A stretch of DNA of 64,000 nt. It comes from Terriglobia bacterium (GTDB taxonomy: Bacteria > Acidobacteriota > Terriglobia > Terriglobales > Acidobacteriaceae). The notes below the pieces were generated by a model. It saw nothing but the letters and a program-made list of their open reading frames with translations. It was not told the DNA's origin and made no database searches. The position numbers and the translations under genes are program-made. Position 1 is the stretch's first letter. Every line of letters starts with the position of its first letter. This document shows, one piece after another, positions 35,710 to 44,395 of the stretch. The stretch spans positions 1 through 64,000 of the forward strand of contig JAIQFZ010000008.1 in NCBI GenBank assembly GCA_020073015.1. Reading direction: 5' to 3'.

Positions 35710-37470
35710 ATGAACAATTGGCTACCGAAATCTGTGCTCTGTCTCAAGTCTTACAGGCCACGTCTGTTCATGGCGGACGTTCTTGCCGGTATAACCGTCG
35801 GGCTGGTCGCGCTTCCTTTAGCGATGGCCTTCGCCATCGCTTCGGGCGTGCCCCCTCAAACGGGTCTGTACTGCGCCATCGTCGCGGGATTTGCGATCTC
35901 CGCTCTAGGAGGATCTTCCACGCAGATCGGCGGTCCAACGGGCGCATTCGTGGTCGTAGTTTTTGGCATTGTCGCGAAGCACGGTGTTGACGGGCTGTTC
36001 ATGTGCACCCTGTTGGCTGGGGTGATACTCCTGATCCTGGGCGCCACGGGTTTAGGAACGGCAGTCAAGTTCATACCGCGCCCCGTGGTCGTTGGTTTCA
36101 CCAACGGCATTGCGGTCATTATCGCCAGCACCCAGATCAAGGATTTCTTCGGGTTGAAAATAGACAAGGTCCCAGGTGAATTTGCAGCCCGGATTCTGAC
36201 CTACGTGCACAACTTTTCATCGTTCTCGCCGCCGGAAACAGCCCTGGCCGTTGGTGCGCTCGTCGTGATTATCCTCTTCATGATCTTTGTGAAGAGAGTC
36301 CCGGGTTACATCGTTGCTCTATTTGCCGGGACCGCGGCGGTGGTTATCTTCAAACTCCCGGTTGAAACGATTGGCACTCGCTTTGGCGGAATCCCATCCG
36401 GATTTCCCAAGCTCATGATTCCCCACTTTCGCGTGGATTTGCTGCGGCCGCTCATCTCCCCAGCCCTCACCGTCGCCATGCTGGGCGCGATCGAATCGCT
36501 CATGTCCGCGGTCGTTTCCGACCGCATGAGCGGCGATAAACACAACCCGAACGTCGAACTGGTAGGCCAGGGAGTTGCCAACATTCTCTCGCCGCTGTTC
36601 GGGGGACTACCGGCCACGGGAGCGATTGCTCGAACGGCCACCAACATCCGCTCTGGCGCCAAGACGCCGGTCGCCGGAATGATCCACGCTTTTACCCTGC
36701 TCGCGATCATTATGTTTGCCGCGCCGCTGGCCCGGTTCATTCCGCTGTCCGTTCTCGCGGCCATTTTGCTGGTGGTCTCCTACAACATGGGCGAATGGCG
36801 GGAAATTCCGGAGCTCTTCAAACAGTCCCGGTTCGAGATTGCCGCTTGGCTGGTGACATTTCTGCTGACTGTTTTTGCCGACCTGACCGTGGCTGTGGAA
36901 GCGGGGATGATTCTGGCAGTACTGGTGTTCATACGGAAAGTCACGCAAACCACTACAGTGTCAGAGGCGACCACCGAGTACATTCGCGAGGGGCACGTTC
37001 ATATCTTGCAGCACAAAGAAATCCCTCCTTACGTCAGCATCTTCAGAATCCACGGCCCCTTCTTGTTTGGCGCAACCGACAAAATCGATGCGATCGTAAA
37101 GCGTTTGCCCGATCTCCCTCCCATCATTATTCTGCGGCTTCGGAATATGACTGCAATCGATTCCACTGGCCTGCAGGCGCTGGAGAATTTTGCCGACCGC
37201 GTGCACGAGTCCGGGCGACAACTCATTCTTTGTGGGGCAAGGGAACAACCGGCAATGCGCATGCAGGAGGCTGAATTTCACGAGCATGTGGGCGAAGAAA
37301 ATATCTGCGGCAGTGTGGCCGATGCCCTGGACAGGGCCAAGATCGTGTACCCCGAGGTCTCGAATCAAAGTCCGGCGGCGGTCACCTGGGGCAGACGAAG
37401 TACCGATGTGCCGCCGTCGACGCCGGCATGGACGGCGGCGACATCATCGACATCTCGGCCCGAGAGTTAA
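35710..37470 (+). CDS. SulP/SLC26-family anion transporter with STAS domain
   Basis: 586 residues. The N-terminal part has the SulP core: ADVLAGITVGLVALPLAMAFAIASGVPPQTGLYCAIVAG, GGSSTQIGGPTGAFVVVVFG, FTNGIAVIIASTQIKDFFG and GGLPATGAIARTATNIRSGAKTPVAGMIHA, with about 12-14 membrane helices to residue 410. The STAS domain follows (about 430-550): HKEIPPYVSIFRIHGPFLFG and LRNMTAIDSTGLQALE, with the DSTG loop. SulP proteins carry sulfate, bicarbonate or dicarboxylates, often with Na+ or H+. The nearby ion-pumping complex makes bicarbonate or Na+ coupling attractive, but no residue here proves the substrate. The last 35 residues are disordered, Ser/Thr-rich. Confidence 0.85.
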   Translation: MNNWLPKSVLCLKSYRPRLFMADVLAGITVGLVALPLAMAFAIASGVPPQTGLYCAIVAGFAISALGGSSTQIGGPTGAFVVVVFGIVAKHGVDGLFMCTLLAGVILLILGATGLGTAVKFIPRPVVVGFTNGIAVIIASTQIKDFFGLKIDKVPGEFAARILTYVHNFSSFSPPETALAVGALVVIILFMIFVKRVPGYIVALFAGTAAVVIFKLPVETIGTRFGGIPSGFPKLMIPHFRVDLLRPLISPALTVAMLGAIESLMSAVVSDRMSGDKHNPNVELVGQGVANILSPLFGGLPATGAIARTATNIRSGAKTPVAGMIHAFTLLAIIMFAAPLARFIPLSVLAAILLVVSYNMGEWREIPELFKQSRFEIAAWLVTFLLTVFADLTVAVEAGMILAVLVFIRKVTQTTTVSEATTEYIREGHVHILQHKEIPPYVSIFRIHGPFLFGATDKIDAIVKRLPDLPPIIILRLRNMTAIDSTGLQALENFADRVHESGRQLILCGAREQPAMRMQEAEFHEHVGEENICGSVADALDRAKIVYPEVSNQSPAAVTWGRRSTDVPPSTPAWTAATSSTSRPES

Positions 37471-37616
37471 CCTAATGACGCAGAGATGCTGCGCTGCAGG
37501 CACGTGAGCGGAGATTGCATGTCGTCACACCTTCGTAGTGGGAGATATGACACGCATAGATTCGTTCAGCTAAGCTACCCAAGAATGCTTTCATCGGGCG
37601 ACGGTGACCAAGTCTC

Positions 37617-39662
37617 ATGAGCACGATTCCAGTTGTCGCGACCTTTGTGCTTGGTGTTGCGACCTATGCGATCGGCGCTGGCGCTTCTATCGCGACCTGG
37701 CGAAGGCCAGTTCTGGCTCGCTATATCTGTTGCGGTGCTGCCCTGGCAGGCGCTGCCCTGGGAGGGCTCGTCGCCGTTCTCGGCATCCTTCATGGAACTC
37801 CGGTCCGGTGGTCGGTCCCCTCAGGCATTCCGTTATTTGCCTATAGCTTCTCGTACGATGCCCTGGCTGGTTTTTTCAACCTGATCCTGGCGATTCTTAC
37901 GATCGCGGTTTCAATCTACTCATTCGGGTATTTGAAGGAATTCGAGGGGCGGAGGAACATTGGCTTCTTTGGGTTTCTGTTCCACCTCCTGCTTCTCAGC
38001 TTGACCATCGTTTTCACCGCTGACAATGCGTTTCTCTTCCTGATTGCCTGGGAGGTGATGGCGCTAGCGTCCTACGGGCTGGTGGCCTTTTACCACGAAC
38101 AACGAGAAAGCCGGCAAGCGGGCTTGCTCTATCTCATCATGGCTCATGCGGATGTTGGGTGCCTGCTCCTTGGTTTTGCTCTGCTGATCCAGGGGAGCGG
38201 CAGTGCAGAATTCGCCAGCTTCCACACCGCCGCGGCACACTTGTCCAGCACCCGGCAATCGGCTGCGTTTGTCCTTTTCTTCCTGGGCTTTGGTATTAAG
38301 GCGGGTGTGATTCCCTTCCATATCTGGTTGCCGGCAGCTCACCCCGTAGCACCGAGCAACATGTCGGCTCTACTTTCCGGCATCGTGATCAAGACCGGCA
38401 TCTACGGGATGACTAGGATTTTCCTGGATTCACTGGGAGGCGTGCCCTCCTGGGCGGGCCTGGCAGTGCTCATCGTGGGAGTTGTCTCCGCCGTTCTCGG
38501 CGTCCTGTATGCCTTGATGGAGCATGACCTCAAACGGCTCCTGGCGTACCACAGCATCGAGAACATTGGCATCATTCTCATGGGGCTGGGCGCCGCTTTG
38601 ATCTTCCGCGTGGCGGGGCATCCGCTGCTCGCCGGAATAGCCCTGATCGCTGCAATGTTTCACACCCTGAATCATGCGATCTTCAAGTGCCTTCTGTTCC
38701 TGGGGGCCGGGTCGGTACTTCATTCAACGGGAACGCGCAACATGGAGGAAATGGGCGGCCTCATCCGTCCCATGCCGGTGACCGCTTTCTGTTTCCTGAT
38801 TGGCGCTGTGGCCATCTCCGGCCTTCCTCCGCTGAACGGATTTGTCAGTGAATGGCTGACTTACCAGAGCCTGTTGGCCGGATTCGGCGCGATCAGCGGC
38901 TTGCGGAGAATCCTGTTTCCGCTGGCTGGTTCGATGCTGGCGTTGACCGGGGCGCTGGCGGCAGCTTGTTTCGTGAAAGCTTTCGCGATCACGTTCTTGG
39001 CGCTGCCCCGTGGAGTCCAATCCCGGAACGCGCACGAGGCGCCCCGGACCATGCTGATCGGCATGGGCTGGCTGACGCTGGCTTGCGCCGCCCTGGGCTT
39101 GGGTGTGACCTGGTTTCTCCCGGTATTTGACGCGATGACGGAGCAGTTACTCGGACAGCGAGTCGTCGCCAATCTGATTACGGGCAGTGGATTCGTGCTT
39201 TCCGCGGGCACGCCCCGCGGCGGCACCGTGTCCACCGCAATCATCACAGTGGGCCTCCTGGTTCTGGCGCTTCCGGCTACTCTTCTGGTATCGAGGGCGA
39301 CGAGGCGGTTCGGGCGCAAACATGGCCCGGTGTGGGACTGCGGCTTGCCTGGACTTTCGGAAGAAAATGAATATACAGCCACCGCATTCTCAAAAGCGCT
39401 GCGGATGATCTTCTCCGTCCTGTACAAGCCGCGCCGCGAGATTCAAGCCGTCTTCGATATCTCGCCGTATTTTCCGAAAGAGATCCGTTTCGAGAGTGAA
39501 ATCGAGCCTACGTTCGAGAAGCGATTGTATGCTCCTCTGCAAGAGTTCATCTTCCGGGTTTCCAGCAGAATGCGGACCATTCAGGCGGGAAGCATTCATG
39601 CCTACCTTGCCTACATCTTTGTAACTCTCGTCCTGCTTTTGCTGTTCGGGGTGCGCAAGTGA
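37617..39662 (+). CDS. HyfB/NuoL-like proton-channel subunit of the Ehr-type complex
   Basis: 681 residues, about 16 membrane helices. It is an antiporter-like (Mrp/NuoL) subunit: FLIAWEVMALASYGLVAF has the TM5 Glu, FGIKAGVIPFHIWLPAAHPVAPSNMSALLSG the TM7 Lys and the broken-helix region, and LMEHDLKRLLAYHSIENIG the next Lys/His. The end (RHGPVWDCGLP-like segment, then SPYFPKEIRFESEIEPTFE) is typical of HyfB rather than NuoL, which has a long lateral helix. It should carry one half-channel of ion pumping across the inner membrane. The stop overlaps the GTG start of the next gene, so the complex genes are tightly coupled. Confidence 0.85.
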   Translation: MSTIPVVATFVLGVATYAIGAGASIATWRRPVLARYICCGAALAGAALGGLVAVLGILHGTPVRWSVPSGIPLFAYSFSYDALAGFFNLILAILTIAVSIYSFGYLKEFEGRRNIGFFGFLFHLLLLSLTIVFTADNAFLFLIAWEVMALASYGLVAFYHEQRESRQAGLLYLIMAHADVGCLLLGFALLIQGSGSAEFASFHTAAAHLSSTRQSAAFVLFFLGFGIKAGVIPFHIWLPAAHPVAPSNMSALLSGIVIKTGIYGMTRIFLDSLGGVPSWAGLAVLIVGVVSAVLGVLYALMEHDLKRLLAYHSIENIGIILMGLGAALIFRVAGHPLLAGIALIAAMFHTLNHAIFKCLLFLGAGSVLHSTGTRNMEEMGGLIRPMPVTAFCFLIGAVAISGLPPLNGFVSEWLTYQSLLAGFGAISGLRRILFPLAGSMLALTGALAAACFVKAFAITFLALPRGVQSRNAHEAPRTMLIGMGWLTLACAALGLGVTWFLPVFDAMTEQLLGQRVVANLITGSGFVLSAGTPRGGTVSTAIITVGLLVLALPATLLVSRATRRFGRKHGPVWDCGLPGLSEENEYTATAFSKALRMIFSVLYKPRREIQAVFDISPYFPKEIRFESEIEPTFEKRLYAPLQEFIFRVSSRMRTIQAGSIHAYLAYIFVTLVLLLLFGVRK

Positions 39663-40600
39663 CCGAAGTGCTCACCAACTCGGGGCTGCAGTTAGTGCTG
39701 TTATTGCTGGTTGCTCCCATGCTCAGCGGCATGATCAAGACTCTGAAGGCCAGACTTCAGACCCGCCGCGGGCCGGGCGTCCTGCAATCCTACCGCGACA
39801 TCATCAAGTTGCTGCGCAAGGGAATGGTGATTCCGGAGACGGCGTCATGGATTTTCTCTGCGACCCCCTACCTGGTCTTTGGGACGGCCACTCTTGTCGG
39901 CCTCATGATTCCCATGACCACGACCCATGCCCCTTTCAGCCTGTTCGGCGGCGTGCTCGCAGTGGTCTATCTTTTGGCGCTTGGTCGCTTCTTCCTCGCC
40001 CTTGGCGGGCTCGACACTGGAAGCTCGTTCGGTGGTTTGGGCAGCAGTCGGGAAATGACGATTTCCGCGATCGCGGAGCCAGCCATGATGCTGGCGATTT
40101 TCACGGTAGCTCTGGGAGCGAACTCGACCAACTTGAGTGAAATGGCGAAAGTCGCTGTCGGCCAGAGCTGGAGGTTTCTGGCGCCGTCCCAGATGCTGGC
40201 ATTTGCGGCGCTTTTCATCGTGCTGATCGCCGAGACCGGCCGGATCCCGGTGGACAACCCGGCGACTCACCTCGAATTAACCATGATCCACGAGGCGATG
40301 GTTCTCGAGTATTCGGGACCGTATCTGGCTTTGATCGAATGGGGCGCTTCGATCAAGCAACTGGTGCTCATGACGCTGCTGGTCAACACGTTTTTCCCGT
40401 TCGGGTTGAGTCCCGACTGGACGGTCCGGGCGGTCGGTGTGGGGCTGGTCTTCTATCTGGCGAAGTTGCTTCTGCTTGCGTGCCTCATTGTCCTGGTTGA
40501 GACCACCAATGCGAAGCTGCGCCTATTTCGAGTACCGGAATTGCTTATGGTCGCTTTCATTCTAGGAGCGCTCGCGCTCATTTCGACGTTTCTGTTCTGA
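39659..40600 (+). CDS. HyfC/NuoH-like membrane subunit
   Basis: 313 residues, GTG start overlapping the upstream TGA. Eight or so membrane helices. Conserved NuoH/HyfC text is clear: MLSGMIKTLKARLQTRRGPGVLQSYRDIIKLLRKG, FGGLGSSREMTISAIAEPAMML, ETGRIPVDNPATHLELTMIHEAMVLEYSG. The Glu-rich cytoplasmic loop (IAETGRIPVDNPATHLELTM) is the E-channel/quinone-funnel region that couples the peripheral arm to the ion pumps. It anchors the hydrophilic arm encoded by the last two genes of the operon. Confidence 0.88.
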   Translation: MTEVLTNSGLQLVLLLLVAPMLSGMIKTLKARLQTRRGPGVLQSYRDIIKLLRKGMVIPETASWIFSATPYLVFGTATLVGLMIPMTTTHAPFSLFGGVLAVVYLLALGRFFLALGGLDTGSSFGGLGSSREMTISAIAEPAMMLAIFTVALGANSTNLSEMAKVAVGQSWRFLAPSQMLAFAALFIVLIAETGRIPVDNPATHLELTMIHEAMVLEYSGPYLALIEWGASIKQLVLMTLLVNTFFPFGLSPDWTVRAVGVGLVFYLAKLLLLACLIVLVETTNAKLRLFRVPELLMVAFILGALALISTFLF

Positions 40601-40608
40601 GACTGCGT

Positions 40609-41295
40609 ATGCCCTTTGTCCCCAACCCGGAGCTTGGTAACAGAATCATCACCCTAATGGCGGCGCTGGTCCTGGTGCTGCAGATCGCCGCAGTTGGACA
40701 GCGCTGGATAGTTTCGAGTATTCGCATCTTTGCGGTGCAGTCGTTTCTCTTGGGAGCGATCGCGGCCGTCATCGCCTACTTCAACCAGGCCAGCCACATC
40801 TATATTGCCGCTCTCCTCATAGTCTTTTTGAAAGCGGGACTGCTTCCCCGGCTGCTGGAACGACTGGTGGAGAGGATCGGTATCCGGCGGGAGATCGAGC
40901 CGCTGATCAACGTCCCGCTCTCGATCCTCATCGCAGGCGGCCTGACGCTGTTGGGCTACGTGGTCGCGGAGTCTTTCTACCATCCGGAGGAGACTTCTGC
41001 CCGGGCGGCACTTGGACACAACACGCTCGCTGTCGCCATCGCACTGTTCCTTATCGGCTTTTTTGCCATGGTAAACCGCCGCAAGGCATTGACGCAGGTC
41101 CTGGGACTGCTATCACTCGAAAACGGCCTCTTCCTGGCCGCGATTTCGTTGACCTATGGAATGCCATTGGTGGTTGAGATTGGCATCTTTTTTGATGTTC
41201 TGGTCGCGGTGATGGTCCTGGGCATTCTGGTCTTCCGTATCGGCGAGACTTTCGACTCCATGGATGTCAGCAAGCTGCGGAAGTTGAGAGAGTAA
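40609..41295 (+). CDS. HyfE-like membrane subunit
   Basis: 228 residues, about seven membrane helices. The C-terminal half contains MVNRRKALTQVLGLLSLENGLFLAAISL, the NuoK-related segment with its membrane Glu (SLENG), which is the mark of HyfE. The N-terminal half (LVLQIAAVGQRWIVSSIRIFAVQSFLLG) matches HyfE too. It forms part of the ion path between HyfC and the antiporter-like subunits. It begins 8 bases after the previous stop. Confidence 0.85.
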   Translation: MPFVPNPELGNRIITLMAALVLVLQIAAVGQRWIVSSIRIFAVQSFLLGAIAAVIAYFNQASHIYIAALLIVFLKAGLLPRLLERLVERIGIRREIEPLINVPLSILIAGGLTLLGYVVAESFYHPEETSARAALGHNTLAVAIALFLIGFFAMVNRRKALTQVLGLLSLENGLFLAAISLTYGMPLVVEIGIFFDVLVAVMVLGILVFRIGETFDSMDVSKLRKLRE

Positions 41296-41303
41296 GCAAA
41301 CGT

Positions 41304-42803
41304 ATGATTCTGGTCTGGCTTCTTATCATTCCGCTGATCGCTGGTCCTCTTGCCTTCTTCCTTCGAAGACGGCCCACGATGGAAGTGGTCAATCTGGCCG
41401 CCTTCGGTGTTGAGCTGGGCCTGGCCGTCGGGCTGGCGGCTCAGGTGCTTCGCAGCGGTTCCGTCTCACTCTGGAATGGGTTCTTTTATGCCGACGCTCT
41501 TAGTGCGCTGGTCGTGCTCTTGTCAGCGTTTGTGGCACTAGTCTGTTCCATTTATGCGGTCGGCTATTTTCGTCACGACGAGAGCAGCGGAGCTCTGCAG
41601 GAGGCCGAGGAAGTGGGCGGCCGCCTCGGCGTCCACAAACTTCGAGAGTATTACACGCTTACGCCTCTGTTTGTTTTCTCCATGATCCTAGTCGCACTCG
41701 CCAACAACCTCGGAATCCTCTGGGTAGCAATCGAAGGAACCACACTGGCGTCAGTGTTCCTCGTCATGTTTTATGGGCGCGAAACATCTCTTGAAGCTGC
41801 CTGGAAGTACGCCATCATCGGCGGCGTGGGACTCTCCATGGCGTTATTCGGTACGATTCTGACCTACTATTCCGCTTATCGGGCTCTCGGTACCGACACG
41901 CTTGCGGGTCTGAACTGGTCTGTCCTCGCCGGAAACGCCGCCCAGTTTGACCAGCCGACTATGCGGCTGGCCTTTATCCTTATTCTGCTCGGGTATGGAA
42001 CCAAGGCCGGCATCGCTCCCATGCATACCTGGAAGCCGGATGCCTATAGTGAAGCGCCGATCCCGGGGGCAGCGATGCTCGCCACCGGCGTCCTCAATTG
42101 TGCTCTCTACGGTCTGGTGCGGTTCTACATTCTGAGTTCGAAATGCCTCGGCCCACAGTTTGGTTCGCAGCTCCTGATTCTGTTCGGGCTGCTCTCCATG
42201 GGAGTGGCCGTCCCCTTCATCCTCGTGCAGAAGAACTTCCGGCGGCTGCTGGCCTATTCGAGCATCGACCACAGCGGGATCATGGTGCTGGCGCTTGGCT
42301 TCGGAGGGCCTCTGGGTATTTTGGGCATGCTTCTGCACATGACCTTTCATTCGGTGACCAAGCCCTTGCTCTTCTTCTGTGCCGGAAATGTCCAGCAACA
42401 TCTGAACACCGACCTGTTCCGGAAGGCGAAAGGCGGGTTGATCCATTCGATGCCATTGACCGGGGCCGCATTTCTAATGGTGACCCTTGCCGTCACTGGC
42501 TCGCCTCCCTTCAGCTTTTTCCAGAGTGAGTTCACCATTTTGCGGGCCGGGTTCAGCAGAGGCTCTCTTGCACTGACGGTTCTTTTCGTCTCCTTTCTCG
42601 TGCTGATTTTTTCCGGCTTTCTGGTGCACATCAGCAATCTAGTCCTCGGCGAAGACCCGGGCCTTCCTCGGGCCGGCATGTGTGGCTGGAAGAAGTACTC
42701 GGTCGCGGGTTTGGCGGTGGTCATTGTTGTGATGGGCTTTTGGATACCCGCTCCATTGTTCAGGCTGATTCAGAGTGCAGTGGGCATCGTGGTGGGTGGA
42801 TGA
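41304..42803 (+). CDS. HyfF/NuoN-like antiporter subunit
   Basis: 499 residues, about 14 membrane helices: a second Mrp/NuoN-like pump subunit. FGILWVAIEGTTLASVFLVMFY has the TM5 Glu, and LGYGTKAGIAPMHTWKPDAYSEAPIPGAAMLATG the TM7 Lys and the KPDAxSEAP signature that separates HyfF from HyfB/NuoL. LVQKNFRRLLAYSSIDHSGIM carries the next basic pair. The stop overlaps the next gene (ATGATGA). With HyfB the complex therefore has two antiporter-like subunits. Confidence 0.87.
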   Translation: MILVWLLIIPLIAGPLAFFLRRRPTMEVVNLAAFGVELGLAVGLAAQVLRSGSVSLWNGFFYADALSALVVLLSAFVALVCSIYAVGYFRHDESSGALQEAEEVGGRLGVHKLREYYTLTPLFVFSMILVALANNLGILWVAIEGTTLASVFLVMFYGRETSLEAAWKYAIIGGVGLSMALFGTILTYYSAYRALGTDTLAGLNWSVLAGNAAQFDQPTMRLAFILILLGYGTKAGIAPMHTWKPDAYSEAPIPGAAMLATGVLNCALYGLVRFYILSSKCLGPQFGSQLLILFGLLSMGVAVPFILVQKNFRRLLAYSSIDHSGIMVLALGFGGPLGILGMLLHMTFHSVTKPLLFFCAGNVQQHLNTDLFRKAKGGLIHSMPLTGAAFLMVTLAVTGSPPFSFFQSEFTILRAGFSRGSLALTVLFVSFLVLIFSGFLVHISNLVLGEDPGLPRAGMCGWKKYSVAGLAVVIVVMGFWIPAPLFRLIQSAVGIVVGG

Positions 42804-44392
42804 TGACGCAAGCAATGTCCGCAATGTTTGAGGCGCTTCGGCAGAAGCTGGGCCCGCAGGTTCAGTCCGTGCGGGCCGACCGGGAAGATGAAATCTATCT
42901 TCTTCTCGCCGATGCCGACATTCGGCCCATCACAGAACACCTGCGAGGCCAATTCGGGGCCAGGCTGGTTACGGTATTCGCGGAGGACCGGCGTGCAACG
43001 GAAGGCGTTTTCTTCAACTACTATGTCTTCGAACAGAAGGGTAGCGCTCAGTACCTGATCGTGCAGGCGCCAGTGCGCTCCGACAGTCTTGAGTTTCCCT
43101 CGCTTTCCGCCGAACTACCCGCGGTGAACTGGCAAGAGCGCGAAATCCAGGATTGGTTTGGTCTGAAGGCCGCTGGACACCCGAATCCCCGCCGGGTCGC
43201 TCTGCATGACAATTGGCCCGACGTTTATCCCTTGCGCAAGGACTTTCCTCTCGAAACCGTGTTGCCGCCCTTCGAGGGAGAACGTCACATCTACCGGCCG
43301 GCTTTCGGTGAAGGTGTCCTGCAAGTGCCCGTAGGCCCCGTTCATGCCGGAATCATCGAGCCGGGTCACTTCAATTTCGCGGTGGCGGGTGAACCCATCC
43401 TTTATCTGCAGCTGCGAATGTTCTACACGCATAAGGGCACCGAAAAACTCTTTGAGCAGCTGCCTATCCACAAAGCAGTTTTCCTGGCTGAAAGTATTTC
43501 GGGAGATTCGAGTTTCTCCCATGGCACAGCGTTCTGTCAGGCAATCGAACGCGCGGCCAACATTGAAGTGCCGCTGCGCGGTCTGGTGATGCGGACCATC
43601 CTGCTGGAACTGGAACGGATCTGCAATCATGTCGGCGACATTGGGGCCATTGCCACCGATGTCGGCTTTGTCATTGCCAATGCCCATGCCAGCCGCTTGA
43701 AGGAGACGCTGGTCACCTTGAACGAGCAACTGACTGGCAGCCGCCTCTTGCGGGGCATGGTGTGCGTCGGCGGCGTACGCAGGAGCTGGGATGCGGCACA
43801 ACTTGGCGCGCTGCGCAGCACGGTGGACTCTTTTGCGCGCGAATTTCGGGATCTGATCAGTCTGATTGATCGGTCTGAATCCACCCGCGACCGTCTGGAA
43901 CAGACCGGAGTCTTGCGGCCCGACAAGGCACGGGACCTGGGCATCGTGGGCGTCGGAGGGCGCGCCTCTGGGGTCGATCTCGATGTGCGGCGCGATCACC
44001 CCTACGCCGCGTATTCTCGCTACTCATTCCGTGTCCCGGTGTACCAGGCCGGAGACGTTTGGCACCGGATGCAGGTCCGCATCGATGAGGTGAACGAATC
44101 GATTGGCATCGTGCAGAACGCGATGGCGGATGGTCTGCGACGCGAGTTCCGTGTGCCCGTCCCGCCCATTCCGTCAGATCGATGTGCCCTGAGCGCTGTT
44201 GAAGGATGGCGCGGGGAGATCATCCATTGGATTCGGACCGGGCCTGACAATCATCTCGAACGCTGCAAGATCAAAGACCCCTCGCTCAACAACTGGCCAG
44301 CGCTGGTGGAAGCGGTCCAGGGAAACATCATTGCGGATTTTCCGGTGATCAACAAGAGTTTCAATCTTTCCTACTCGGGGACGGACCGATAA
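42800..44392 (+). CDS. HyfG-like NuoC/NuoD fusion lacking NiFe ligands (Ehr large subunit)
   Basis: 530 residues from ATG 42800 (overlaps the upstream TGA). Residues 1-170 are the NuoC/30-kDa domain (PAVNWQEREIQDWFGLKAAGHPNPRR, DVYPLRKDFP). Residues 180-530 are the NuoD/hydrogenase-large fold (LQVPVGPVHAGIIEPGHFNF, LQLRMFYTHKGTEKLFE, LELERICNHVGDIGA). In NiFe enzymes two CxxC motifs bind the metal. Here the first is Ser234-x-x-Ser237 (ISGDSSFSH for CGICGFAH) and the last is Ser524-x-x-Gly527 (SYSGTDR for CYSCTDR). So no NiFe site can form and hydrogenase activity is excluded. This matches the energy-converting hydrogenase-related (Ehr) class, whose reaction is still unclear. Confidence 0.9.
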   Translation: MMTQAMSAMFEALRQKLGPQVQSVRADREDEIYLLLADADIRPITEHLRGQFGARLVTVFAEDRRATEGVFFNYYVFEQKGSAQYLIVQAPVRSDSLEFPSLSAELPAVNWQEREIQDWFGLKAAGHPNPRRVALHDNWPDVYPLRKDFPLETVLPPFEGERHIYRPAFGEGVLQVPVGPVHAGIIEPGHFNFAVAGEPILYLQLRMFYTHKGTEKLFEQLPIHKAVFLAESISGDSSFSHGTAFCQAIERAANIEVPLRGLVMRTILLELERICNHVGDIGAIATDVGFVIANAHASRLKETLVTLNEQLTGSRLLRGMVCVGGVRRSWDAAQLGALRSTVDSFAREFRDLISLIDRSESTRDRLEQTGVLRPDKARDLGIVGVGGRASGVDLDVRRDHPYAAYSRYSFRVPVYQAGDVWHRMQVRIDEVNESIGIVQNAMADGLRREFRVPVPPIPSDRCALSAVEGWRGEIIHWIRTGPDNHLERCKIKDPSLNNWPALVEAVQGNIIADFPVINKSFNLSYSGTDR

Positions 44393-44395
44393 GCG

